From Chitinophaga polysaccharea (GTDB lineage: Bacteria; Bacteroidota; Bacteroidia; Chitinophagales; Chitinophagaceae), in the NCBI RefSeq assembly GCF_007829335.1, contig NZ_VIWO01000002.1, forward strand, positions 806,001 to 870,000: 64,000 nt of DNA, in the 5' to 3' direction. Position 1 is the first letter of the stretch. Every line of letters starts with the position of its first letter. Under the pieces are notes generated by a model that ran no database searches, was not told the DNA's origin, and saw nothing but the letters and a program-made list of their open reading frames with translations. The translations under genes and the position numbers were made by a program. Positions 8,287-15,621 of the stretch are shown here, in pieces.

Positions 8287-9042
8287 TTAACGGGTAGTAT
8301 ACCCTCCGTTGGCAAAAATGGTTTGCCCGGTAATCCACCAGCCGTCGGTTACCAGGAACGCTACGAGTGGTGCAATGTCTTTGATATCGGTCAATCCGCC
8401 GAGCGCAGATGCGGATTTATGATAAGCCACTGCATCCGGTGTTTCCTGTCCATAGAAAAACGGGGTATCCATAGGGCCCGGAGCTACTGCTGTTACAGAG
8501 ATACCACGGCTGCCAAACTCTTTGGAAGCGGCACGTGTGAAATCCTCTACCGGGGCCTTGGCGCCGGCATAGGTGGAGTAAAGACCGGTATAAGCTGCCA
8601 GCAGCGAAGTTACAATCGTACAAATTTTGCCGTGATCGTTCAACTGTTTGCCTGCCTCCTGCATAAAGAAATAAGCTACTTTTGAATTGATGTCGAACAT
8701 CGAATCGTATTCAGCTTCTGTAGTATCGGGGAAAGGTTTTTTCAATACCTTACCAATCGTATTGATAGCGATATCTATTCCATTCCATCTCTTTTTAGTT
8801 TCTTCAAACAACTGCTTAATATTATCTATCTGCGTAAGATCGGCCTGGAACAAAAATGCGTCTCCACCGGCGCTGGTAATATCAGCCAGTGTTTTTTCCG
8901 CGTCTGCTTTCGTGCTGTCGCTGTTGTAATGAATCGCTACCTTTGCCCCTTTCTTAGCCAGGTTTCTGCTGATCAATCCCCCTAGGTTCTTGGCGCCACC
9001 AGCAATGAGTACTACCTTTCCTTTTAAATCGTTACTTGCCAT
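8287..9042 (-). CDS. SDR family oxidoreductase
   Basis: A 251-residue classical short-chain dehydrogenase/reductase with a Rossmann fold. The cofactor loop is IAGGAKNLGGLISR (residues 13-26), the strand INTIGK replaces NNAG, and the catalytic triad is Ser146, Tyr158 and Lys162 in TSLLAAYTGLYSTYAGAK. The end (ITGQTIFANGGYTTR) is complete. It should be NAD(P)H-dependent; the substrate is unknown. An AraC-type regulator lies 92 bases upstream on the same strand, and a perfect inverted repeat TAGACC-AAA-GGTCTA sits 28 bases before the start, so regulated expression is likely. Confidence 0.92.
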   Translation of the reverse strand: MASNDLKGKVVLIAGGAKNLGGLISRNLAKKGAKVAIHYNSDSTKADAEKTLADITSAGGDAFLFQADLTQIDNIKQLFEETKKRWNGIDIAINTIGKVLKKPFPDTTEAEYDSMFDINSKVAYFFMQEAGKQLNDHGKICTIVTSLLAAYTGLYSTYAGAKAPVEDFTRAASKEFGSRGISVTAVAPGPMDTPFFYGQETPDAVAYHKSASALGGLTDIKDIAPLVAFLVTDGWWITGQTIFANGGYTTR

Positions 9043-9069
9043 GATGTCTTATTTTACTTGGTTTAATAA

Positions 9070-9084
9070 TAGACCAAAGGTCTA
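9070..9084. promoter_or_regulatory. Candidate operator upstream of the SDR gene
   Basis: TAGACC-AAA-GGTCTA is a perfect 6-base inverted repeat with a 3-base spacer, 28 bases before the SDR start. Position and symmetry suit a dimeric repressor or activator site. The binding protein is unknown; the AraC-type gene upstream is the nearest candidate but would more often use direct repeats. Confidence 0.4.
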
Positions 9085-9134
9085 AAAACCTGTACGGACG
9101 CCATGGTGAACTTTAAGGGATTTTTCCCGGAGTG

Positions 9135-9539
9135 TCATTTTATTTTCCCCCTGAAATCTCCGGGTGTTTGCCCCGTTATTTTTTTAAAAAACTTGGAGAA
9201 GTTGGAAGGATCGTAGGTGAGTATGTTGGCAATTTCCGCGACGGGCTTATCTGTTTCGGCCAGCATTTTCTTCGCGGCGTCGATAATTTTCCCATCATAA
9301 AAATGACAGGGATGATGCCCCATGGTTTGCTGGATAGTGGCGGTAAGATGCGCATGCGACACAAACATCGCTGCCGCAATCTGGTTCAGCTCCATAAAAT
9401 GCGGCGCATCCCCATTAATGACATCTGCAATATGTTTATTTAAAAAGGTAAAATACGCTTGCGTAATCACCTCGCTTTGCTTTATTGGTTTGCTGACGGA
9501 TTTCGACATGATCTTCTGAATGTTGCCCGGGTTAACCAT
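9135..9539 (-). CDS. AraC-type helix-turn-helix regulator, single domain
   Basis: A 134-residue protein made almost only of the AraC DNA-binding domain: FMELNQIAAAMFVSHAHLTATIQ is the first helix-turn-helix and VAEIANILTYDPSNFSKFFKK the second, ending at GQTPGDFRGK. Short regulators of this type are common in Bacteroidota beside SDR genes and sense their inducer without a separate sensor domain, or through a partner. It lies directly upstream of the SDR gene in the same direction. A TTCA-N6-TGAA inverted repeat lies just before the start codon (9543-9556) and may be an autoregulatory site. Confidence 0.88.
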   Translation of the reverse strand: MVNPGNIQKIMSKSVSKPIKQSEVITQAYFTFLNKHIADVINGDAPHFMELNQIAAAMFVSHAHLTATIQQTMGHHPCHFYDGKIIDAAKKMLAETDKPVAEIANILTYDPSNFSKFFKKITGQTPGDFRGKIK

Positions 9540-9754
9540 TGCTTCACGATCATGAAGCTACAAAAAACAGTACGGATCGCCAAAGACGGTTATAATTTAT
9601 GCAATGCCCATGGTAAGAAAATAACCTCCCTTGTTGCCCGCTTTCGTCATTTTGGCTACAATCATCTTCATTATGGTTACGTAACATCCCTGCCGCTGGT
9701 GGAATTTTGTGGTATAAACATCACAAAACATGAAAACGAAAGAGAAGCTATCCA

Positions 9755-9877
9755 CCAGTGATCTATGTTAGTGAGATTGCATATGAGCTGGGGTTTGAGC
9801 ATCCACAGTCTTTTAGTAAGCTGTTTAAGATAAAAACGAAGCAGTCGCCACTGGAGTTCAGGCAAGGGTTTAATTGA
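9755..9877 (+). pseudogene. AraC regulator remnant (C-terminal helix-turn-helix only)
   Basis: About 40 codons read VSEIAYELGFEHPQSFSKLF followed by KIKTKQSPLEFRQGFN and a stop, which is the second helix-turn-helix and tail of an AraC/XylS protein. No start codon or upstream half is present; the frame is closed by a TGA at 9731-9733 just before, and the preceding sequence shows no homology in any frame. It is therefore a truncated leftover. It is not a copy of the neighbouring AraC gene, whose corresponding segment differs (VAEIANILTYDPSNFSKFF). Confidence 0.75.
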
Positions 9878-9955
9878 TGTCTACCGTAAGCACTTTCACT
9901 TTCTGGATTCATTGTTGATGATTTTCTTTCAAGGGAATCATCAAAAACCCGGGTT

Positions 9956-10273
9956 ATGAAAAAGAAAACATCACCTACCACCCGCAACCGAAAAAAGACC
10001 GGCAGAAAATGGTCGGCACATGTTACGGAAACCAGCGACGCACTGGATCTCCAACAGGGCATTTTCAAATCTGACAATCCACAGGAAATTGCAGAGTCTC
10101 TCAAGCGTTCATCGCGTAAAAGCCACCGCAGAAAAGGCACTCCGTATCAGTCGGCGATGTCGATGCTGAACTTTTATATCAACCGGGCAGGTAAAAATCT
10201 CCCTGAAAAACAAAAGCAAACCCTGGAAAAAGCCAAGGAAAAACTAAGAGTTGTTTTTGGAAAGGATAAATAA
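9956..10273 (+). CDS. DUF3175 domain-containing protein
   Basis: A 105-residue basic protein that matches DUF3175 over nearly its whole length: KWSAHVTETSDALDLQQGIF, then SLKRSSRKSHRRKGTPYQSA and MSMLNFYINRAGKNL. The N-terminal 15 residues are Lys/Arg/Thr-rich. The family is small, widespread and uncharacterised; its high positive charge suggests nucleic-acid contact, but that is inference. The stop lies 8 bases from the stop of the convergent cytochrome oxidase gene. Confidence 0.88.
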   Translation: MKKKTSPTTRNRKKTGRKWSAHVTETSDALDLQQGIFKSDNPQEIAESLKRSSRKSHRRKGTPYQSAMSMLNFYINRAGKNLPEKQKQTLEKAKEKLRVVFGKDK

Positions 10274-10281
10274 CCAGCGCT

Positions 10282-12108
10282 TCAGGTGATGTCTTTTTCA
10301 CCCGGCATTGGCGGGATCGTTTGCGGAATAAACTCCTCTCCGTTCTTTCCGTAGTCATAGGCCCAGCGATACACAACAGGGATTTCACCGGGCCAGTTGC
10401 CATGTTCCGGATGAATAGGCGTTGTCCACTCCAGCGTATTGGCCTTCCAGGGGTTTAGAGTAGTTAATTTCCGCCCTTTGAAAATGCTATAGAAAAAGTT
10501 GAGTACGAACAATAGCTGCACCGCAAAGACTACTATGGCCGCCAAGCTAATGACTTCATTTAAAGTACCAAATTGTTTAAACGACTGCCAATTGCTGAAA
10601 TCATAATACCGTCTTGGCATACCGGCCATACCTTCGTAATGCATGGGCCAGAAAATCACATAAGCCCCCATCAGGGTAATCCAGAAATGGATATAGCCCA
10701 ATGTATTGTTCAGGAACCGGCCATACATTTTAGGAAACCAGTGATAAACGCCCGCAAACATACCCAGCACTGCGGATACTCCCATTACCAGATGGAAGTG
10801 TGCAATAACAAAATAGGTGTCGTGCAGGTAAACATCTATGGTAGAATTGCCTAACCAGATACCAGTTAGTCCACCGGAAACAAAAGTGCTCACGAAACCG
10901 ATAGCAAACATAGCAGCCGGAGTGAAATGTAGCCGTCCCCGCCAGATGGTGGCCAGCCAGTTGAATACTTTTACCGCAGAAGGCACGGCAATCAACAGCG
11001 TGAGCAATACAAAGAATGATCCCAGCAAAGGATTGATCCCTGCCACAAACATATGATGCGCCCATACCAGGAACGACAGCATAGCAATGGCAAAGAGAGA
11101 GAATACCATTGCTGTATATCCGAATACCGGCTTCCTGGATTGTACCGCCAGCACTTCCGATACAATTCCCATTGCCGGCAGTATAACAATATATACTTCC
11201 GGATGCCCGAGAAACCAGAACAGGTGCTGGTATAGAATAGCGCTGCCTCCTTCATTCGGTAATATCCTGCCGCCAATAAATATCTCGCTCAGGTAAAAGC
11301 TGGTGCCGGCATGCCGGTCCATAAGCAACAGGATAAAACCAGCCAGCAATACCGGGAACGACAGTACACCCAGGATAGCCGTAAAAAAGAACGCCCACAT
11401 GGTTAACGGCAGCCTGTTCATTTGCATACCCCTGGTGCGCATATTGAGTATTGTAGTAATATAGTTGATGCCGGCGAGTAGTTGCGATACCACGAAAAGC
11501 GCCATGCTGGCCAGCCATAAGTCCATACCTATCTTGGAGCCAATAGAAGCATCTCCCAGCGCGCTTAGCGGAGGATAGGCCGTCCAGCCACCGGATGCCG
11601 GCCCTGTTTGTACAAACAGGGAACTCATCATCACTATGCCGGAGAGAAAGAAGAACCAGTAACTCAACATGTTTAAAAAAGGAGAGGCCATATCACGAGC
11701 CCCTACTTGTAAAGGAATCAGCAGATTAGAGAACGTACCACTCAAACCGGCAGTCAATACAAAAAAGATGAGGATGGTGCCATGCATGGTGATCATGGCA
11801 TAAAAGGCCTCCGCTGAAATGCGGCCGCCCTTAGCCCAATGCCCCAGTATGCTCTCTAACCAGGGAAAGGAAGCATCAGGATAGCCCAACTGCAGGCGAA
11901 ACAACACAGAAAACAACGCGCCAATGATAGCCCATATCATACCTGTTACCAGGTACTGTTTGGCAATCATTTTATGGTCGGTACTGAAGATGTAGGTAGA
12001 TAGAAAACTTTTTTTGTGTTTATGATCTTCCGCCGGGGATGCGGGATGTATGGTGTACGCTTCTTCTTCCTTTGAACCGGCACTGCCTGGCGTAGTGTTG
12101 TCGCTCAT
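10282..12108 (-). CDS. ctaD: Cytochrome c oxidase subunit I (solitary)
   Basis: A 608-residue heme-copper oxidase subunit I with about 12 membrane helices. The heme/CuB ligands are visible: MHGTILIFF in helix II, WFLGHPEVYIVILP with the His-Tyr pair in helix VI, VWAHHMFVAG in helix VII, and FVIAHFHLVMG in helix X. It is therefore a proton-pumping-type terminal oxidase subunit in the inner membrane that reduces O2 to water. Unusually, no subunit II, III or assembly gene (ctaC, ctaE, ctaB, ctaG) lies on either side. It may be a paralogue that borrows partners from a complete operon elsewhere. The ~25-residue N-terminal extension is hydrophilic. Confidence 0.95.
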   Translation of the reverse strand: MSDNTTPGSAGSKEEEAYTIHPASPAEDHKHKKSFLSTYIFSTDHKMIAKQYLVTGMIWAIIGALFSVLFRLQLGYPDASFPWLESILGHWAKGGRISAEAFYAMITMHGTILIFFVLTAGLSGTFSNLLIPLQVGARDMASPFLNMLSYWFFFLSGIVMMSSLFVQTGPASGGWTAYPPLSALGDASIGSKIGMDLWLASMALFVVSQLLAGINYITTILNMRTRGMQMNRLPLTMWAFFFTAILGVLSFPVLLAGFILLLMDRHAGTSFYLSEIFIGGRILPNEGGSAILYQHLFWFLGHPEVYIVILPAMGIVSEVLAVQSRKPVFGYTAMVFSLFAIAMLSFLVWAHHMFVAGINPLLGSFFVLLTLLIAVPSAVKVFNWLATIWRGRLHFTPAAMFAIGFVSTFVSGGLTGIWLGNSTIDVYLHDTYFVIAHFHLVMGVSAVLGMFAGVYHWFPKMYGRFLNNTLGYIHFWITLMGAYVIFWPMHYEGMAGMPRRYYDFSNWQSFKQFGTLNEVISLAAIVVFAVQLLFVLNFFYSIFKGRKLTTLNPWKANTLEWTTPIHPEHGNWPGEIPVVYRWAYDYGKNGEEFIPQTIPPMPGEKDIT

Positions 12109-12386
12109 AGTGAAAGACCTTTAGAGAACCAATATGCCTCATTTACTATGCCAGGAAAGCCTATGGGTCAACATCCCAGCCGACCGGAATACTGGCTATC
12201 TATAATAGTCTCCGGTATATTATCGGTCGTTCCCTTTGCGGAGTGGAAAATATATGCACAATCTGTATCGTAAATGAATCGCCTGTGGAAATTCTTCCAG
12301 TCTTGGGAGTCGCAAAAATACTTTTTCTCCCTGGTAACAAGTGAATTAGGGTAATGGCACGATTTTTTTATTATTTATAGCGGAAG
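12109..12386. other. Intergenic region upstream of ctaD
   Basis: Between the ctaD start and the riboswitch. A minus-strand TATTTTTG (12313-12320) fits the -7 consensus and could start ctaD with a leader of about 200 bases. The plus strand just before the riboswitch (12364-12380) is AT-rich and probably carried its promoter. No gene was seen. Confidence 0.4.
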
Positions 12387-12469
12387 TTTCCCGAAAAGGG
12401 GTGGTCTCGTAAAACAGACCTGAGAACATACCCTCGGACCTGATCTGGATAATACCAGCGGAGGGAAAG
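12387..12469 (+). promoter_or_regulatory. TPP (thiamine pyrophosphate) riboswitch, orphan
   Basis: Matches the THI-element consensus closely: GGGGTGG near 12398, CTGAGA at 12420-12425, ATACCC at 12428-12433, then GACCTGATCTGGATAATACC and AGCGGAGGGAAAG to 12469. TTTCCC (12387-12392) can pair with GGGAAA (12463-12468) as the closing P1 stem. The elements that recognise the pyrimidine (CTGAGA) and the pyrophosphate (GGATAAT..CCAGCG) are intact. A terminator follows at once, so ligand would switch off read-through. No thiamine gene follows on this strand. Confidence 0.93.
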
Positions 12470-12481
12470 AAAGAAACAACC

Positions 12482-12517
12482 ATGGCTCCGGTCTTAGGAC
12501 CAGAGCCATTTTATTTT
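12482..12517 (+). terminator. Intrinsic terminator of the TPP riboswitch
   Basis: ATGGCTCCGGTC pairs with GACCAGAGCCAT around a TTAG loop (one C/A mismatch) and is followed by TTTTATTTT on the plus strand. It begins 12 bases after the riboswitch, the normal arrangement for a transcription-attenuating riboswitch expression platform. Confidence 0.8.
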
Positions 12518-12817
12518 ACCGTGAATTGTTATCGTATAGCTTCCAATCCGGCGGTACTCCCCCTGAAATATCAGTTCGCCCTTCTGTAAAATGCCGATAT
12601 GCGTTACCAACTTCTCCTGTTCTGACAAAAGATGACTGGAAAGAAATACAGTAATGCCATATTCTTTGTTGAGATGAATCAATAACTCCCTGATCTCAAT
12701 GGTTCCCAAAAGATCGAGCCCATTCAAGGGCTCATCGAGTATTAATAGTTCTGGTTGTGGAAGCAGGGCAATGGCGAGGGCCAGCCGTAATATTCTGAAT
12801 GGTGGATGGGGTAACAA
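12494..12817 (-). pseudogene. ABC transporter ATP-binding protein fragment
   Basis: Only the second half of an ABC ATPase remains. LAIALLPQPELLILDEP gives the end of the signature helix and Walker B, NGLD the D-loop, and TVFLSSHLLSEQEKL the H-loop. The Walker A region is missing and the signature LSxGQ is degenerate (RILRLALAIA). After GELIFQG the homology stops and the frame runs into the riboswitch terminator. Relatives are the bacitracin/lantibiotic-type (BcrA-like) exporters. It is non-functional, and lies at what appears to be a deletion junction with the orphan riboswitch. Confidence 0.8.
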
Positions 12818-12971
12818 GCCTCATTTTCCGTGCATGGGCCCGGTTGCCACTTTTTCCTAGTAAGCTGAATTTCAATCATATACCACCGTCAGTTGTCAAA
12901 TAACAACCACAAGTAGCGATCATACAACTAAGGGTGGCGGTTGTTTTTAGGTGGCTTAACGCACATCGAAA

Positions 12972-12979
12972 TACCTTTG
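12972..12979 (+). promoter_or_regulatory. -7 promoter box for the XRE-pentapeptide/ABC operon
   Basis: TACCTTTG matches TAnnTTTG 33 bases before the start at 13013. A T-rich tract at 12944-12948 is in the right area for a poor -33 element. A promoter here would make the following three genes independent of the riboswitch upstream. Confidence 0.5.
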
Positions 12980-13012
12980 TGAGGTCGACACAAAAAAACA
13001 AAAAACGTATTT

Positions 13013-13885
13013 ATGGAAACTAAAATGATCGGAAATAAAATTGCCCAGGCAAGAAAAAAAATAAATATCTCACAGGCGCAGCTGGCGCAACGGTTATTTA
13101 TCAGCCCACAGGCGGTAGGAAAATGGGAACGGGGAGAATCTGTCCCGGATATTATTACCCTTAACCAACTGGCGGAAATCCTGGGAGTTGACCTGAATTA
13201 TTTCTCAGAAAAATTTACCTCCGCCCCCGAAATTCCATCCATGGCGGTTTTAGAAGAACAGCCCGTAAAGCAATCGCTTAACTGGAATATGTCGCTCGGG
13301 AATTGGGTAGATGCCGACTTCTCCGGTTTGAAAAACCTCCATGAAAAGTTCAGCTCATCCAACATGCAGCGTTGCAAATTTATTGGTGCTGAAATGTCGG
13401 GGCTTTTACTGAAAAATAATATGATTACCGCCTGCGATTTCTCCCGATCCAACCTGGATAACAGCCACATAGGAAATTCTCATTTGGTAGATAATCATTT
13501 TAATGATGGCACCCTGAAAGCAGCCCAATTTTCGGGCAGTCATATTAAAAACTGCGACTTCTCAGGTGCTGATTTAACCGGGGCCACCTTTACCTCATGC
13601 GCCATGGAGAAAAATACCCTGGCAAATGTGAGGTTGCACCGTACGGTGTTTAATGCTACCCATTTAGCCAACATCGTATTCGAGGGTACGCTGGAGGATT
13701 GCTATTTCGAAAATGCTTCGTTTTCCAAGGTGACTTTCCAGAATTCCACGCTCACTAATACTTTTTTCAAATGCAGGAGCCTGAAACATATCCGGTTTAT
13801 CGACTGCCAGGCGGACCGGATGACCTTTGAATTCCTGAAAAACGGGAAAGCAGATATGAGTGGTATCACATTGTTAACCGCATAA
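13013..13885 (+). CDS. XRE helix-turn-helix / pentapeptide-repeat fusion protein
   Basis: A 290-residue two-part protein. Residues ~5-65 are an XRE/Cro-type helix-turn-helix (KIAQARKKINISQAQLAQRL, SPQAVGKWERGESVPD). Residues ~95-280 are consecutive pentapeptide repeats (DFSGAD-, CDFSRSNLD-, NCDFSGADLTGATF-like units), which fold as a right-handed quadrilateral beta helix. The repeat part resembles Qnr/McbG-type proteins that mimic DNA and protect gyrase, but here it is fused to a DNA-binding domain. Six bases downstream starts a DrrAB-type drug exporter. Likely roles are a regulator of the exporter or a combined regulator/self-protection protein. The known family and the fusion are seen; the function is inferred. 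Confidence 0.88.
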   Translation: METKMIGNKIAQARKKINISQAQLAQRLFISPQAVGKWERGESVPDIITLNQLAEILGVDLNYFSEKFTSAPEIPSMAVLEEQPVKQSLNWNMSLGNWVDADFSGLKNLHEKFSSSNMQRCKFIGAEMSGLLLKNNMITACDFSRSNLDNSHIGNSHLVDNHFNDGTLKAAQFSGSHIKNCDFSGADLTGATFTSCAMEKNTLANVRLHRTVFNATHLANIVFEGTLEDCYFENASFSKVTFQNSTLTNTFFKCRSLKHIRFIDCQADRMTFEFLKNGKADMSGITLLTA

Positions 13886-13891
13886 GCACGT

Positions 13892-14665
13892 ATGTATATG
13901 TCATCAAATGAAATCGCTATCGCAGTAAAAGGACTGGAAAAATCCTATAAAAATACGCCGGTGTTGAAGGGCGTGGACTTCCAGGTAAAGAAAGGAAGCA
14001 TTTTCGCGTTGCTTGGCCCCAACGGCTCAGGCAAGACTACCATGGTTAAAATCCTTGCCACGCTGTTGAAGCAAGACGGCGGACAAGCCATTGTAAATGG
14101 CTTCGATGTATCCTTGCAACCCGAACAGGTGCGGCAGTCGATTAGTCTCACCGGGCAATTTGCCGCCGTGGATGAGGTATTGACCGGCCGGGAAAACCTT
14201 ATCATGATGGCCAGGTTGCGGCACCTTCCCCATCCCAGGCAGGTGGCAGATGATTTACTGGAGCGCTTCGGTTTAACCGACGCCTCCCACCGGAAGGCCG
14301 CTATTTATTCCGGCGGTATGCGCCGCCGGCTGGATATTGCCATGAGCCTGGTCGGAAATCCATCCCTCATTTTCCTTGATGAGCCCTCCACCGGGCTTGA
14401 TCCGGAAGCGCGCATGGTTGTATGGGAGATCGTCAAAAAACTGGCCCGCAACGGCACTACGGTCTTCCTGACCACTCAATACCTGGAAGAGGCCGAGCAG
14501 CTCGCCGATACCATCGCCATTTTGCATAACGGCAAAATTATCGCCAGTGGCACCCTGGAAATGTTGAAGCAGCTGTTCCCGCCTGCAAAAGTTGAATACA
14601 TTGAAAAACAACCCACGCTGGAAGAGATATTCCTCGCCATTGTTGGTAAAAAAACTATCTACTAA
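13892..14665 (+). CDS. ABC transporter ATP-binding protein, DrrA type
   Basis: A 257-residue ATPase with Walker A LLGPNGSGKTT (residues 40-50), signature YSGGMRRRLD, Walker B LIFLDEPSTGLD and the switch segment TTQYLEEAEQLAD, in which Gln replaces the usual His. That Gln and the C-terminal PTLEEIFLAIVG tail are features of the DrrA (daunorubicin resistance) family. It should power export of a hydrophobic compound through the permease encoded next; the two genes overlap by one base (TAATG). ATG at 13898 is an alternative start. Substrate unknown. Confidence 0.93.
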   Translation: MYMSSNEIAIAVKGLEKSYKNTPVLKGVDFQVKKGSIFALLGPNGSGKTTMVKILATLLKQDGGQAIVNGFDVSLQPEQVRQSISLTGQFAAVDEVLTGRENLIMMARLRHLPHPRQVADDLLERFGLTDASHRKAAIYSGGMRRRLDIAMSLVGNPSLIFLDEPSTGLDPEARMVVWEIVKKLARNGTTVFLTTQYLEEAEQLADTIAILHNGKIIASGTLEMLKQLFPPAKVEYIEKQPTLEEIFLAIVGKKTIY

Positions 14666-15432
14666 TGGAAACGATCAAAAACTATTTCTTTATAGACCTG
14701 GGCGTGATGCTGGGACGCTCGATGCGCCATGTTTCCCGCAGCATGGATACCATCATTACCGTTACCATCATGCCGATTGCCATGATGCTGTTATTTGTGT
14801 ATGTGTTAGGTGGCGCCATCCAAACCGGCACCGACAACTATGTAAATTATTTATTGCCTGGTATCCTGCTGATTGCTATCGCCAACAGTGTAGGCTACAC
14901 CTCCTTCCGCCTGTTTACCGATGTACAGCGGGGCATTTTCGAGCGCTTCCACTCTATGCCCATTGCGCGCTCCGCGGCGTTATGGGGACATGTGCTCACC
15001 TCGCTGGTATCTAACGTTATTTCGCTGACCGTCATTATTCTTGTAGCGCTCCTGATGGGCTTTCGCTCGCCCGCAGGCCTGGTTTCCTGGCTGGCTATAG
15101 CCGGCATCCTGGCTATGTTCACCCTGGCACTGACCTGGATTGCCGTCATTCCCGGCCTCACCGCCAAAACGATTGATGGCGCCAGCGCTATTGCTTATCC
15201 CATTCACTTCCTGCCGTTGATCAGCTCCGCGTTTGTGCCCACGAAGTCAATGCCGTCAGGCGTTCGTGCTTTTGCGGAGCACCAACCGGTGACGTCGATT
15301 GTGGAAGCGATCCGTGCGTTGCTCTATCATCAACCGGTAGGCAATGGAATATGGGTGGCATTGGGATGGTGCGGGGGGATTACATTGCTGGCTTATTTTT
15401 TTGCTATGAGGGTGTATAAGAGGCGGGCGTAA
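14665..15432 (+). CDS. ABC-2 type transporter permease, DrrB type
   Basis: A 255-residue inner-membrane permease with six predicted helices. The family motif FHSMPIARSAALWGH lies in the cytoplasmic loop, and SAFVPTKSMPSGVRAFAEHQPVT matches the ABC-2 signature of DrrB-like exporters. It overlaps the ATPase gene by one base, so the two are translationally coupled and form one exporter. An inverted repeat that probably ends the operon begins 11 bases after the stop. Confidence 0.93.
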   Translation: METIKNYFFIDLGVMLGRSMRHVSRSMDTIITVTIMPIAMMLLFVYVLGGAIQTGTDNYVNYLLPGILLIAIANSVGYTSFRLFTDVQRGIFERFHSMPIARSAALWGHVLTSLVSNVISLTVIILVALLMGFRSPAGLVSWLAIAGILAMFTLALTWIAVIPGLTAKTIDGASAIAYPIHFLPLISSAFVPTKSMPSGVRAFAEHQPVTSIVEAIRALLYHQPVGNGIWVALGWCGGITLLAYFFAMRVYKRRA

Positions 15433-15442
15433 TTTATAAATA

Positions 15443-15467
15443 GAGCGTCACTCAATGAGTGGCGCTC
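15443..15467 (+). terminator. Terminator-like hairpin after the ABC exporter operon
   Basis: GAGCGTCACTC pairs with GAGTGGCGCTC (one G-U pair) around an AAT loop, starting 11 bases after the permease stop. The following TTGTTG is a weak U-tract. Confidence 0.6.
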
Positions 15468-15561
15468 TTGTTGAAGGCTATGTAATGTAGCGTCTGACAA
15501 ACAGCAAAAGAAAACTGCAACATTTTCAGGATCGAAGTGCCATGACAAGCAGGTTTAGCAT

Positions 15562-15588
15562 AAAAAAACCTACGCAATGCGTAGGTTT
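15562..15588 (-). terminator. Intrinsic terminator of the GH97 gene
   Basis: AAACCTACGCA and TGCGTAGGTTT form a perfect 11-base inverted repeat. On the minus strand the stem is followed by a run of seven T, a strong terminator for the SusC/SusD/GH97 operon. Confidence 0.85.
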
Positions 15589-15621
15589 AAAGGCGCCCCG
15601 CGCCAGTGGAATTTCAGTTCA

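Noticed and set aside
9132..9761. Plus-strand open frames opposite the single-domain AraC gene
   Set aside because: They mirror the AraC codons and show no homology; the minus-strand frame is a full AraC domain.
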